A stretch of DNA of 64,000 nt from Climacteris rufus (GCA_013398175.1 VZRZ01003109.1:673898-737897), one strand, 5' to 3'; shown: positions 1 to 14,100, counted from the stretch's first letter. Numbers and translations are program-made. Notes: a model not told the origin generated them from the sequence alone.

Positions 1-3000
1 GTTTTTGTATTTTCTAATCTACTTCTACTCGTGCACTTTCAAATCCCTAATGATTCTCCATTTTGATCATAGATAAATGCAGCAAAAAGGATTGGGTTGT
101 AAAAGAAACCGTGCATCCCTTAACACAGCTACACAAACCCTTTCGTGTTTGCTGTGACCCCGTTTGAAAGTTATCCACTAGCTAGGAACAGAACTATTCT
201 ACCTTCAAAGGTTTCCATCCTTTCCTCTATTCCTTTTGCTATGATCATCTCAATAACAGAATCTTGCTTTTGATCCAAAATGAGTAATTCAATAAGTCAT
301 TCCCAGTCAAGTAAATGGAACTACAACAGCAGACTTAGAATAACAATAATAAATACACAGAATTTCTTGTCTTTGACTGACAAAGAAGTTCAAATCTAAC
401 TTCTCTTCCCATATAGGAAGCCATTATTGTCTTCTGACACCTAAACAAAGTTAAACTTCAGTACTGTCCAGATCCAAAAAACTTTATGACTTGAGAAGTG
501 GATTATTAATTAATATAACTATAAATTAAGCAGAAATCTAATTATTTCTTGGACAGGTATTAGTTTCCCTTGGGCTTTAGGAATCTATTTTTCTTGTTTG
601 AATGCTAAATGTCTAAGTAAGAAAGAAATAAAGCCCTTTTTGATTTTTAAAACTCCCTAAAACTCCAAAAGCCTACAGAAATAATCATTTATGTTCATTA
701 TTTTTAGCTGCCCATCACAAATTATTACCATGAGTCTGAATACCCCCCGTGTTGTCTGTTTATATGAGTTGTTTTGCCTGTGTTTTGGGGCATTTTTGTG
801 TGCGTTTAACTTTTTAAAAAATTTTCTCTGCATGCCTGCAGGAACTGACACATTGCAATCATTAATTCAGCATGGGTTTATACATAAGTGAACCAACTCA
901 CACAACCACAAAGATTTGGCCACGTAAAGAAGAGAGAAAGGTCTTATAGCTCTGATTAAAAAAAAAATGCAAAAATGTGTGGATGCACGTAAGAGAGACA
1001 CAAAGTCTTCCAGGCCTAAGCTGCAACTGGTTTTTTACTTTCAGTAGAGCACCAAAAACTAACAGAAGGATTTTTGCCATATTCAAAATGCCACTGAAAC
1101 AATCTAATGCACGCAAAACTTCATTGGGAATAGAAGACATCTCTCCTCAAAAGTGACACTGAAATTAACAGAACAAATAGCATTTTGACCTCCTCATTAG
1201 AGATTTGCAACCAAGAAGGAAGAAAGCTGCATCATCCCTTGGTCTGAATTTAGCTTTGCTGTCCCCTGTTATTTCAACTCATCTCTAGGGTGAGATGAGA
1301 AATTATTAATACCAAATCTGAAATCTAGATAGGAAAAGTGGCCAAAAAATGCTCCCATAAATACCCTGGAGAACTGATACACTGCAATAAATTTGTTTTT
1401 CTCTTAACTTTGAGGTGCTGCAATGCAGAATTTCCAAGTGTGACAGGATAATGAAAGAGTTATATGACATCCAGTATCATACTTTATACTACTTCAGATA
1501 AAAACCACTCCTTTCTTTTTCCCCTAGGATTGCCTGAGATACAGGGTGCTTGTCTTTAATTTGATGCCACTATCATCAAGCTTTCAGCAGTCTTGATAGT
1601 CTCAGTGGCTTTCTCTTTGCCCCATATTGCTGCAGAAATTACTGTAGCAACATAAACTATAAATCACCTTTAAAGGTGACCTCCAAAAGACAAGAAAGGG
1701 CTTATTCCCTTTTGTTACAGATTAACAGTTAAAGAAAAGCTTCTTAGAGGTTCTGAATTGGATATTTTGGTTAACATTTGCTATTTGTTTTAGTATTTGG
1801 TTATTTTAGCTGTAAAATTTCTTTACCACTAACTTTATCCTCCCTAATTTTCCCATGTAACTCCCATATGTTTTTTTTCCCAACTTTCTGTGCCAAATTT
1901 AATTGCAATAAAGTGGCAGGTTGCAGCAAACAAATCAAATTTCTGGGGACAATTAGGGATATGTAAGCAAACATGAGAAATAAACCAAATGAGATCCCCA
2001 TCCTCCTTCCCACCCTTTGCTTTTTTAGGGTGAGCTAAAACCAGGACGAATCAACACAAAGAAAAAGTGCCCACTATTTTCTTCACTCAAGGTATCTCTA
2101 AATGAGGCCAGGGACACCTCATATTGGGATAATTAGAGATGATTGCTCTCAGCTGTCTAAGAGCAGAATTCTGGGCTTACTTCATTCAGGTGAACTGATA
2201 CCAATCAGGTGTGGGAGAAAAAAAGGGGTCTGAACTGCAGTGACTGAGATTTCTTCCATCTGTCTCATGGAAGAAGGAACAAAGACCATCTCAAAGCCTC
2301 CGGTAGGCAGAGACAATGGATACAGCATTTTGCACACCTACAGGCTAAGCACTCATTGGCGTCACAGCCTTCAAACCAGGCACTGCTAGGCACAAATTCA
2401 AAAGCTGCAGTACCCTCAGTGGAGAGTAGGAGTACAGCGAACTCTTCCAGCTCCCTGGCAGGGCAGAAAGCACCCTTACTTCTGTCACATGTCACATTGT
2501 ACTACATCTCTATTTGAATATATAGTTACCAGAAAATTCTGGGATTGTACACTAGCAGAAGCATGCAATCTAGATTGTAAGTAGACAGGCTAAAATTTAT
2601 GCTGTTTTTCAGGATACAGTGTCCATTTTGGAAGTCATCTGAATGACATTCAATGGCCAAAAATAACACTTAACTTTTGTATGAGGTACTATATTTCATT
2701 TTAAGAATTCAGAATTATAATAAATCAATTAATAAATTAACTCACAAAGTACTTATTGGTTTATGTATTCAATTGATTTTTAAATATATTATGTAAAATA
2801 CACGTATATGTATATACTTTACAATATAATCAAATGCTGTGAGAAACTGACTGCAGTTTTCCCATTGACTTCAAAGTTGAATCAAGTCCCATAATTATTT
2901 ATAAGGGGCTGTCTTGAAGCCTTCATTGCTCAAACATTACCACGTAGAAGCAGAAACACAAATATTAGCAAAGAAAAGGACACATTTTAGAATTGTTACA

Positions 3001-3300
3001 TTGCAAGGAATTGGAGCCAAATAAAACCTCCATTGTCACATCTGCCATTATGTTTCCAAAAAAATCCTTTAAAAAAGTAACAGCATAAGATAGTCCCTTG
3101 CTCAGGCTCTGGAAGAATTGCATCAACATTGAATCATTCCTTACATTTTTGTTTCCTCCAAAGAAATTGCATTTCATCATCACCATTTCAAGTGCATTTA
3201 CAACAACAAACAAACTGAGCCTTGGAAGTATCTGAAGAGTCTTGCCATACCTTCAAGCTATATTTTGCTATATTTTTATCATAGAAGAAGTGAATTATGC
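1..3300. other. AT-rich non-coding sequence
   Basis: No gene is supported here. Stops are frequent in all six frames and the longest frames (about 60-85 codons) have no recognisable domain. The stretch at about 2690-2850 is extremely AT-rich, with many AATAAA, TTAAT and TATATA words, and would melt easily. At about 2857-2890 a short piece (TTTTCCCATTGACTTCAA and what follows) resembles the CATTGACTTCAATGG core of old sauropsid foldback repeats, but it is too short and decayed to define. Nothing else stands out. Confidence 0.6.
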
Positions 3301-4135
3301 CTTCCAGGGAAAAAACCAACCCAACAACAAGGCACAGGAAACTCACCAGCTGCAGGAGGTCCCTGATGGTGCCACCAGTGCAGTCCTTTTGTCCCGCTGG
3401 GCTCCTGTAGGTACAGATGGTTCAGACAATTAGGACAAGGACCCAACCAGCCTGGCAGCTCCCTCTGAAACTGCTGGCTCCCCTCAGTCTCCCCTCTTGC
3501 TGCCTTTTCCACACCTTTTCTTGAGGCTTTTTTCCCCACCTAAAGCTCACCTCTGCTTTCCCTCCAGGCCCCTCATGCCCTCACTCTCAGGTGTGCAGGC
3601 TCACACAGCCCAGTCACTGCATGTGCTCCTCTGGGCTGGCCCCAGAACAGGAGGGGACCCTGCTCTCCCTGCTGCTCTGGGGTCCCCCCAAAATCACACA
3701 CAAGGGTTACCCAGTCTCTGCTTGCTGAGGCTTTAACACTGCCCCCCAGAATGCTGCCCCGGTTGCTCTGGCCACCTGGCTGAGAGGCTGGCCTCGAGCA
3801 GGTCTAACACCCCACAGCAGGACCTGCCCCACAGCACAAAGGCCCTGCGTGCCCAGCACCACCTTACCTGGGCACGCAGCTCAGCCGGTAACACTGCCAC
3901 ACACAGGCAGCGCAGCCCAGAGCACTCACCCCCAACAGGGACATTTCCACAGCACCACGGTACCCTGAGCCCAGGAGAGAAGCTCCCTGCCCCTCCTGAA
4001 ATAACCACCCCTCTTCTGTCTCTCCCAGCACCTCTCCCGCTCATCAGCCTCAGCTGTGCTGGGAGCCTCAGCCAGGCAGCTCCCAGGGACCGCCATCCCA
4101 GGTGCAGCCAGAGGCACCTGCCTAACCTAAATGAT
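3301..4135. other. GC-rich block, origin unknown
   Basis: Base composition jumps from AT-rich flanks to clearly GC-rich sequence near 3330 and returns to background near 4135. CpG dinucleotides are present but not dense, so it is not a classical CpG island. No protein family is recognisable in the overlapping short frames (for example 3279-3539 and 3733-4044, both minus). The minus strand has several good splice-like words: an acceptor-like CTACAG ending at 3405, a GTGAGT donor-like word at 3341-3346, and a CAG|GTAAGG-like donor near 3866. It could be a GC-rich non-coding exon cluster, an old retroviral LTR or internal fragment, or a regulatory block. I cannot choose between these from sequence alone. 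Confidence 0.5.
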
Positions 4136-5071
4136 AAGGGCCCAGGAGGAGGAAAGGAATGGAATGATCAAAGGCGTTTCCACAGGCAGAGATTCTTTCA
4201 TCTGGCCCGTTACAGTGTGAATGCTGACAAGGGCTCTCTGCAGACGCTAGGAGGGGTTTACTTCATTTTGTCAGGAGGACATCAGAGCTCCCTGATCTGA
4301 CATGCCAAGGGTTGTTTGTGGCGTTGATAACTGGCCTTCTCACCACTGGAGAGGAAATGGTTGAAGAAGAGATCTAAAACCCACATCAGGCACTACTTAT
4401 GTTTGCCTGAAGAAATGCGCTATCATTCCCTGGCAGGCCTCCCTGCACCGTGCAAATCTGGGCTAATTTCAAGCATCTGACAGAGGCAGAAACCTAAAAA
4501 AGTACTGAGTTCCCACAAGCATCGTCTGAATTGGAGCATTTTTTTACCATTTGGCACACACCAGCATGTTTGTAACCTGAACCGGCCATTGCATGTTGAG
4601 TGACAGTCCCTTAGACAGTGAAGCCATATGTAGGGAAAGAGGCAGAGCATTGTTGTTCTTGTTGTGGGAGAACTTAGGGACAAAGCCCCCTTCTTCAGCT
4701 CAAATCAGAGAGAATAACTTAACAAGAGAAATAACTTGTTCACTTATCCAAAATTTAAAAAAAAAATCACCTTGAAAATAAAGTCTTAGGGACTTGGTGT
4801 GTTTGCATGGAAAGATGCTGCCATGGAAGGACAATGCTATACAGCGTGGAAGGGAGGATCCTGCTGCCTCCCTGGGAACCTGGCAGCTTTCTGAAAGGAG
4901 ATTCTAAATGTCTGTGAGACAGACACTCTGTCAAGTCTGTTTTAACAGGGAGAGGGCCAAAACCTACAGTTTATTTACAGGGTGCCCTTGGCAAAAAAAT
5001 ATTTGCCTTCAAGATTTAGAGTAAGTACCAGGACTCTGGTTAGCAGGGCCTGAGTATTTTGCTGACTCATA

Positions 5072-5105
5072 GTATATATAATGAAATGGTATATATAATG
5101 GAATA
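5072..5105. repeat. Two-copy 17-bp AT-rich tandem duplication
   Basis: The 17-mer GTATATATAATGAAATG at 5072-5088 is followed directly by a copy, differing at 2-3 bases, at 5089-5105. This is a minimal slippage-type duplication in an AT-rich context. No function is implied. Confidence 0.8.
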
Positions 5106-6342
5106 TATCTAGTTCATGAAGTCTCTTGATACTGTGTTGTAATTTAGTCCACCAACAGCCTTTATTTAAAGTTGGATTCCATGAGCCTGTTATAATGAGC
5201 TAAAAAGTGCACAGATAAGCAGTTATTTCTGAAAATGTGGCTCCCTATCGATGTATATTTTGCACAGCCTGTATATCTTAATTGAATTGAAATGAGCATG
5301 GGACCCTAGGGTTTTTTAGGTCTAGTGAGGCATTAAATACTCCAAAAGCACAATAAAAATGAAAAAACCCTCTACTTCTCCAAATGATTGAATCTTATTG
5401 CTTTAGCTCTGGGTACAGCACTCCTACTACCCAGGAAAAACACACAAAAGCATTGCTTACAGCCCTTCATTGTCTATATCTGTAGCCTTTATGCCTTTGT
5501 ACCTGTAATCTTAGTTATCTCCTGCCCTTTTGATGCATCCATCTTTCTGTTTTAAGTGTTTCTATCTTCTCTTCAAGTTGCCTTACATATGCTTATATTT
5601 TTTTCTTTTCTTTTTGAAGCCTGTCACTCCAAGAGTACTCCTGCATTGATTAGAAAAAAACCAGTTTTGGAGATAGTGGCAAACCATTGCCTTCTCTATT
5701 CAGATGGGGTTGTGTTTTATTTATTTCTGAGGAAGTCTGTCTCTGCTGGAGTTGAATTAAGATCATGTAGACATATCCTATAAAATTTTTGAATAATCTG
5801 TCTCATGTACATTGCTGCATGTATCAGCATGAAAACCAAGAGTAGCTGCTTTGTGTATTAAACACACAGCTGATGTGGAAGAATGATCTAGCTCAAAATA
5901 AAGAGGAGAAGTAAAACTTCTTCTCCAAAGTAAATCTTTTAAAAATTTAATAACTGTTCAGTTGAAAATCTGTTCTTATATATTATCATGCTTCCTGCCT
6001 ACCATATACAAGAGTGATCCTGAATGCTCTAAACAAGCCACTGATCAACCTATTTTTGAATGAAATTTGGAGACCTCAATGGGTTAGGCACTTAGAAGAA
6101 AGATCTGATGTCTTGGATGTTTACCCAAATTGAGCTGAGTCTCTGAATACTTTTGCTTGGCAATCACTCTTGGATTATACTATTTACATTTTCACAGAGG
6201 GAGTATTATTGGTCACCTTCCACTACCATGACTGTTACAGTGTCAATCAAAAACAAGCAGCTTGCTAACATTCAGACTCCAGCTGTACAAATGTTCTCTT
6301 TCTGGGGCTCATTAGTTTGCTCCTGCTGGCATCTCCCCAGCC

Positions 6343-6370
6343 AGAAAAAAAAAAAAAAGAAGAAAAAACA
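6343..6370. repeat. A-rich low-complexity tract
   Basis: A run of 14 A residues (6345-6358) continues as an interrupted GA-rich tail. There is no identifiable retrotransposon body upstream and no clear target-site duplication, so it is listed as simple low complexity. Confidence 0.85.
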
Positions 6371-9180
6371 GCCCTGGTGTTTTCAGTCAGTACAAACAAA
6401 ATTCTATGAATATATTTTGCATAAACTTGAATTCCAATTAACTAAAGATGATCTTTCTCAAAAAATAATCAAAAGAACTTGTTTAGGCATTAGAACTACA
6501 AGTGATAGGATGAATGGATGTATGTTTTTTATTCTCTATTTTGCTATCCGAAACAAAGTTCATTGGTAGTGGGTGAAAATACCCACACTACAGAATAGAC
6601 TTGAAATCAAAGACTGAAAGATTTCATTAAGACAGAAGGAGTTATTGCTCACAAATTAAGTTGTGTTAATTCAAGTGCCAAGCAGAATACTTTGATGGAT
6701 TGTATTGTAGAACTGGATAAAGAAAAGAATGTCTACAACTGTGATGAATTGCTAAATTAATTTCATCCATAAGAAAAAGAATATTGATTTCATTTATCTC
6801 AACCAGTTGTTAGTATGACTGAAGGATAATTCAATTTCAGTGACATCAGCTGCACAGATGATGGCACTGTATCACAGGATGGCAAGAAAATGTGATTCAA
6901 GAGTGACAAAGATAATTTAATCAGAAGAGATCAAAATCAGTCTGTCTTTTAGAGAAGGCTGAGCTGGATCTATGGATTCTACTGTTCCTTAAACTTATGC
7001 TAGACTTTGTAATGTTTATGAGTTTTAACCTATGGTTGATTTTTCATGTACTTACACATGACCAGAACACACAGACCAAAAGAGTGATAATGAGGGATGG
7101 TGACTCTGAATACCTGCTAGTATAGAAACTTATAAAAGAAAGGAGTTAACAAAATTGTAATTAAGTGATGAATGAATTAATCGGTAAAGAAATTGTTACA
7201 TAGTTCAGCAACATGGGCTTGTTTCAATATCATGTTGAAGTAAATTTAAATATTTACAAGTTGCATCAGTAAATTTTCGATTACGCTTCTATACCCAGTC
7301 ACACTGAAGTAACAGATAGTTTTAATTTTGCTTTTTCTGAAGAATCTTTTGTACTTTTTGAATTTCAGGTTTTTTTTTCAGAAGTGTTTTTTTTTCCTGA
7401 CCCTTCTTAAAATAAAATATTATCTTGAATTTTCCACCTGAGGATTTGGTGTGTGACAACTTAATCACATGAACAGCCATCCTGAAGTTAATGAGATGAT
7501 CTGTGTGCTAAAGCTCAACGTTTCTATGAATTGTGAAAATCACTTGAAATAAAAATTCAGATATCACCACGAATGACAAGAAATTGATTCAGATGTTCAT
7601 TACACTTCAGAGACACTAAAAATCTGATCTCATCAACATATTCTGCTGAGCTGAAACTTCTTATTTTGATGGTCTCAGCTTCATTTCAGTTAAGGATATG
7701 CAAGAAAGCCAAGACTCACTATATTTCTTAAAATCAAAGAGGTTTTATTTCACACCCTATTTACATGTTAGGTCTCTGAAGTAAAACATTAGAGACTATT
7801 TTATATAGTCTTATTTTGCTACAAAGGAACCAGTCCAGTTTCACAGAATATGAATATGTGCATATGTAAAAGAAGCAGGATTGACTACACCATGTCTATG
7901 TATGTGGTTGTCAAACAAACAGGCATGGTGAGGAATAAAGCAGACAATAATTTAAGGAAATCCTCAACACATTAAAATATATCAGAAATCTGAAAGTTTT
8001 TCTCTTTCTTGTTTTGAAACAGTCTGTTAGAAGTACAATTCCAGAGGTTTGTATTAGAATAATCATTTTCAAATGAGTAAATATGAGGCAAATGTGTGAA
8101 TTCAAACCAAAGTATGAGGGATTTAGTCTCTGTTGTGTCAACAGGATAGAAATGAATCAATCTGTAAAGCCTGATGAGAGCACCAGGCTCTCTACAGAAA
8201 CACGTACTTACCTTAAAACATTTACTTACATCCAAGTCCATTGTGTTGTTTCTTATCTTGTCACCAGTAACAAAAACCTTTTATACACTTTCTATCTCCT
8301 TGTGGATTTGTATTGTGTTATTCTCACATATTTTTACATTTTACTTCGCACATTTTGTTTATGTAGTAGTGAATCTCAAGTTTAGCTTTCTTGTCCAGGA
8401 TACATGCAGAAGGCAACACTTTTGGATTAATTTTCAGAGATTCAGACTATCACAGAGCCTCAATGAAGTAAGATATATTAGTCAGACTAAGAAAGTAATA
8501 AGATTTGTGCCTAACCTGAGACATAAATTTAGCATGAGACACTATTATTCCTTGTGCAATAGATTATTGGGGGAAGTCTTGCTGGGTGGATGGTCCCTTC
8601 TGTGGGATCCCATACCTTAAATCTCTCTTTCAAGCAGAGGTTCAAGCTGATATATCTCAGAATTTGATCACTGTAGTAAGACTCCTTTTGCTTTTAAAAT
8701 ATATTTTTATTCCAAAGCAATGTTAATACTAAAGGCAGTGGCATCCAAAGTACACCAAAAACATATGAAAAACACTGTTCTGTTCAATGCACAAAACATA
8801 CATCTGATGTTTAGAGTTTCAATATGTAAACTCTCTACAATTATTTTCTGGCTTTTATAATAGCAAGCAGGAAATAGTTTGGGTGTTATTAATATTTATA
8901 GTCTGCAACATTTTGTACTTGTTACAAAACTTTCAATTGCTTGATCTGGATCTATAATCAGTGACAAAAAAACAAATAAATCCTGATTTTGGTGCAAGTG
9001 CTTTACAGTTCTTCCTACATCATGAATCAAATTACAAGATAACTAGCTCAGCTTAATGTTGGAGCTGAAATTCTTATCACTGTAACTGAGATATTAAATC
9101 TTACTTTAATATTTTCACAAATGAGAAGTAATTTAAATAATCAACTTTAAAAAATAAAACATACAGAACATAGGAGGAAT

Positions 9181-12100
9181 TAGAGAACAGAAAAAAGTAG
9201 AAAGAAGAATCAATGGGAGGGAGAGCCAAAGTTAAGCATTACCAATGTATTCTGCCAAAGAACAGCAAAGGCAGTTTCCATGCAAAGTTCTATTTTTCTA
9301 TTATTCAGAGCTGTGGCTGAAGGCAAACCGGTGCAACAGCAGTGCAAACTCCACTTTAAAACCTGGTATTTCACACATTCACTTGGCATTTGAGCTCCAT
9401 GAGGTTCCTCTTGGATCAAGCAGTTTTCTCTGAAATGATAGAAGTCCCATAAAGATCAGTCCTTATCTTCCTAAGTGACACTAGAGAGCTAAAATCTCTA
9501 AGTTAAAGCTGATAAAGTTAGCAAAACTAAAATGTAATTTCCTGCCCTCTTCGTTCACCACATCCCTAAAAACTGTGAAGAGTTAATATGTGCCAGAAGG
9601 ATCCTGATTATGTTTGTGGCAAAATCCTCCTCCTTCTTCCCTCTATAGATTCTTTACTCCTAGAAATGTGAAGAGTAAGAGAAAATGAAAAGAACCCAAG
9701 TGCTTTCTTATATTCCAGATATTTTTTTAAGTGCCATCATTAGCTCAGCCTCTCGAGCCATGGAAGGAACCAAAGCAATTCATAGCTTTCAATGGTATTT
9801 TAATCCTGTGTTTTAAAGCATCACTCTATAGCTTGCTGTCTGTGTTTGCCATGACACTGAAGTCATGAAGTTTGCTTGTAGTTAATTTTCAGCTTGGCTG
9901 ACTGACTTCTGATGTTCCTGCTGAAAGTGTCTGTGTTTCTGCACTCTTCTGGGAGACTGACTGTTTATTTAATGTCCATTATCACACAATTCTTGCATAT
10001 ATTATCTTATAGACATCTGCAGCAGTTCTGTTACAGTTTACTGAACTGCTTATCCTGGAAAAGTCAAAGTCACTGTGAGAAAGTACTTACTCTGACAAGG
10101 CATGTTAATTCAACAATGAGAGTCTCTGATTAACACAGCAGGACTGAGTTCTTTTGAATATTCTGCATTCTGAAGCCCACTGACATTTGAGTGCTGATTA
10201 AATCAGGAAGGCCTCTGTTGCCTTGCTGAACAGGACCTGGGCAATCAGCCTGCAACTGCCATCCAGCTGAACTTGCCAGACTTTGGTAAAAGATAGAGCT
10301 GGCTAAAGAAAGTTTCTCAAGCCTATGCAAGAGTAATTTCCCTTACATCTGCCATTGTGGAACATGGTTTGCTTTACCCAGCCAGCAAATCTTGTCAGTT
10401 CCTGGAAAAATTATGCCTTCATAGTATCATTTGACCTCTGGTTCTTCTGACACCATTAACATAACGCTTTTCAGGAGCTTTTAGTCCAGTCACTTCTCTC
10501 AGAAGAGCCACTGAGCTACAATTTTAGTGCTGCTAGTTGTCCAATGTAGAAGGAAAAGCCGGTGTAGTTATGTATTATGTTATAGCTATATATTGGATAT
10601 GATGCTAATCTGAGATGCTAGTTTGAGTTATAAAATTCACAACTTCATCCAGGATATCCACTTTGGACAGAAGTGAACTTCATCAGTATCAGCCGTTCCT
10701 TCCCATGTCTTTGTTCTTGCTTTGCCTGCACACCCAAAGACCATGAAGTGGCTGTATCAGCTGTTCAGTCAGTACTCTAGAGAGCAGAGGTCAACACAAT
10801 GGGAAATATTGTTTGCTTGGGAAGGGCTAATCTAGTTTGAAAAAACAGGAAGTTTATCATTAACTGATACCTGAGCTGATTCAATTAAAAGAAAAGCAAA
10901 CTCATTAAAATCCTTCTTTTATTTAATGTATTTTTTGTTTGTTGTATTTTCATATGATCAAGATAGGGAGGACCAAAATACACACATTTTTAAAATACAG
11001 TCAAGTGAGAACTGACTGGAGAATTGTTTCTAACTACATCAGCAGATAAACAGCAGGGAAACAGAACTGGTGCATTAGCCAAAGGCTGACTTTATACAGG
11101 AGCAAATGGCCATGAATACATTTAGGAATACATTAAAATAATGTTTCTAATCTTCAGAGGGATCAGATGTGAGAACAGCTTACTAGTAAAGCTTTGTAAT
11201 AAACCTAAGGTATTAAGCTTGATCAGTTTATGATCATGTTTAATTATAATAGCTGAGACTGACTTGATATTAGGCATCCCTTTCCAGAACTGAATCCTGT
11301 ATTGCCATCTCTTTATGCTGAGATCCCTGACAAAATGAAATTTCCAAGCAAAAAACGACCCAGGAAATTACATATGAAATCTAACTTTTTAACTGTGCTT
11401 TTCTTCTTTGCAAACTCAAATATGCAGATGTCTATGGAAGCCATATGTCTGTGTTCACATTTAATTATCTACTCTAGCAACAGAAATCAAGGTAAATTTT
11501 AGGTCTTCATGGCACCAGACAACTTCTGTTTTACACAATGGCCAACATGAGCTCTGAAGCCAGCTCAAAGATTTCTCCAAAACATCTTGCAATTAAATGA
11601 AATGTACCAAAGCTGTGTGTTTTAGGATTATAATGTCTGTGTTTCTGCAATATGGATGCAGCAGCCTTTAACACACTTACGGTGGATTCCTCTAAGGAAC
11701 AGCTCTATGTGTGTTCCTATAACTAGAAATTTAAACACTTACAGGAAGATTCAGCACTAACAGATACATTAAATATTTTTGCTAGGCACATGAAAGATTT
11801 TGCAAAATTCATTGTACTCCATTTTTATTGTAAACTTGACACTAAGTTGGGTGAGTGTTAAGTACTCACTCTTACTGGATTCAATAGCTGAAATTAAGAA
11901 AGTTATTTAGTTGGATAAATGTTTGGAAGTCCAGTTAATTTCTTAAGCTATATTAGCTTAATGAAGCACGTATAGGCTCCCATAATCTTTGCACTTGTAT
12001 GACAACTTGTGGTTAATATTAATTAATGACACATCAGTGCACATTTGAAGTGAATGATGAAAATGTTCATTCAACCATGATAATACGTTAAAGCAACACT

Positions 12101-14100
12101 CAAGCAAGGCATCAGAGAGGCAGAATCTAAATGAACACGCATCAGTTTTTTTGCTGTAGTAAGTTGAAGTTAAACAATAAATGTTTTTACATTGTAGGAG
12201 GCCCCAAACAGATTTGACTGATTTTTAAAGCTACTTCCTCAGTGATGTATAGGATGAAGCTAGCAGTGACTAAAGATGCCAGAAAGACAGGAAAGGCGGA
12301 TGATCCCAAAAACCATAAGAAAAGGATATTCTACATCTGCCCATAGATCAGAGGTTTAGAGATCAGGCTAGGATTTTTTCAGCCTTTCAGTCTTCTCTCA
12401 AATTGATGATAAATAAATTGGGAGAACAGATTTGGTAATATTTGGTCAGGTGTGTAGTGTGTGTCAGAAAGCATAACAGTATTTTAGGAAGAGAAATCTT
12501 TGTTCCTCTTCTGCCTTCTCTTTAGATCACTTCTTGTGCCTGTTCTTGTACTTTGAATTGTGTTCACAGAAAAAGAATAGATCCTGTAATGGCACTTTGT
12601 ACTTCAGTCAAACTTTTCAGACAAGGACCTTAAAGCACCGTCCAAATTTGCTAATTCCAGTCACATTTCCAGCAGATGTGTTTACATGTGTACCAAAGTA
12701 CCTTTTGTATGGTTGTGTGTGTCTGTGAAATGTCATGGGCTTTAGAAACACAGGAGAAAGGAGATGTCAGTGATGTCAGTGAGAGAGATTGACTTTTTAT
12801 ACATCAGCAGGTGAGGGGGAGATTGGGCTGGAAATGGGAACTAATATGTACATTTGGACTGCATAGCCCTGTAGACAACAGTGAGAATAAGCTATTGACA
12901 GCAGTAGTTATTTAGTTGATAAATGGCCCCAAACCTGGGAAGCTCTGTAATGGTTTTTAATGGGGTTGCACAATAGGTATACAAGGAAAAAAAATTACAA
13001 AATAGGCAAACCTTAAGGGGGAAAACATAGATACTTTGAAGTCTGTAACAAAATTCTCAGGATTTCAATTTGAAAAGATTGCAAATTGCTGGGTAGTAGA
13101 GGGTAGATTTTGGAAAAGCAAAATTCCTTACACTAAAATTCAACAGACTGCAAAACTGATATGAGAAATATCTGAAATGTTATTCCATGAGCTGAGTAAA
13201 ATTTTCTTGGACAAAACATTTGTGAATATACTTCTATGTGTTGGATGAAATAATTGGCCTTTTTCATCTTTTAACTTTTACTACACTTCTGTAATAAAAG
13301 ACACAAAAATCAATTCTTTCCAGTGGTTTGAGGAATTGTTTCACTTTATATAGCTAGAAATGTGCCTTTTCACTTGGCCATGCCTCTTTAAGACATTCTA
13401 AGAAAGTATGCTCAATTACTCCAAGTTTGAAAACTTGTACCATCTTATTTCTATATTAAAATGATTTCACACTCTTTTCGGCAAAGTTAATCTCATTGTA
13501 ATTTTGTATCTTAGCTGGTAGAGAGCTGTGGTGTCTGGCTTTCTTCCTGGCTTTCTTGCAATAGTACCACAAAGCATATATATTGTGCACAAAATTATTT
13601 TTATTTAATGTGATAAGTATGCAATGATTGGGACGGGAACCTTGCTTCTGTAGAAGTAATTCTTTTCTTATACACTCCATATGAAGAATTATGCTGTCTT
13701 CTGCTTCTGGTGAATGGAAATTCAAAAGCAAACCTTTCAAAGAACTTAATTTTAAATCAAATACGATTAAGCACCTCAGGTGTTTAATAGACCATGACTG
13801 GCAATGTGGCTTCACCTAAAAGAAAACTGAAGGAACTGACATCTTTCTGCTGTGAAGATGGGTAGAGATCATAAGTGAAGTAGGAATGATCTCCGTGCTG
13901 AATGAAGGCTTTACCTGAGTCTTATCAGAGTTTACAACATGTGTTATTCATTGCAAACATGGAAACTAACATTATCGTGTCTGAATTAAAAGTCATTTAG
14001 CCAGCAGCAGGCATTTTAATATAAATTTATCATAATGCAAACTTTAGACATTTTAAAGCAAATTGTGTCTAAACCCAGGGAGATGACTAGAAAATGGGGT
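9181..14100. other. AT-rich non-coding sequence
   Basis: No gene is supported. The longest open stretch (13456-13815, minus, 119 codons) has no recognisable domain, and its translation is rich in residues expected from AT-rich random sequence. A small perfect 8-bp inverted repeat with a 3-nt loop lies at 11943-11961. A short segment at 9205-9290 shares words with 34815-34885 (see findings). Nothing else can be identified. Confidence 0.6.

Larger units (their letters stand above)
4136..9180. other. AT-rich non-coding sequence
   Basis: No gene is supported. The longest frames (6153-6569 plus, 8174-8620 plus) give low-complexity or hydrophobic translations without any known domain and look like chance openings in AT-rich DNA. 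The stretch contains a short tandem duplication at 5072-5105 and an A-rich tract at 6343-6370, both listed separately. The part around 4200-4370 is slightly more complex and GC-balanced than its surroundings, but it has no identifiable element. Confidence 0.6.

Noticed and set aside
6153..6569. 138-codon plus-strand frame
   Set aside because: It runs through an A-rich low-complexity tract that encodes a poly-Lys stretch. No domain or conservation evidence.
8174..8620. Longest open frame in the window (148 codons, plus)
   Set aside because: Its translation is hydrophobic and rich in residues from AT-rich codons, with no recognisable domain. It overlaps a second open frame and has no splice or promoter context. 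A frame of this length is expected by chance in 64 kb.
13456..13815. 119-codon minus-strand frame
   Set aside because: No recognisable family, AT-biased composition and no supporting signals.
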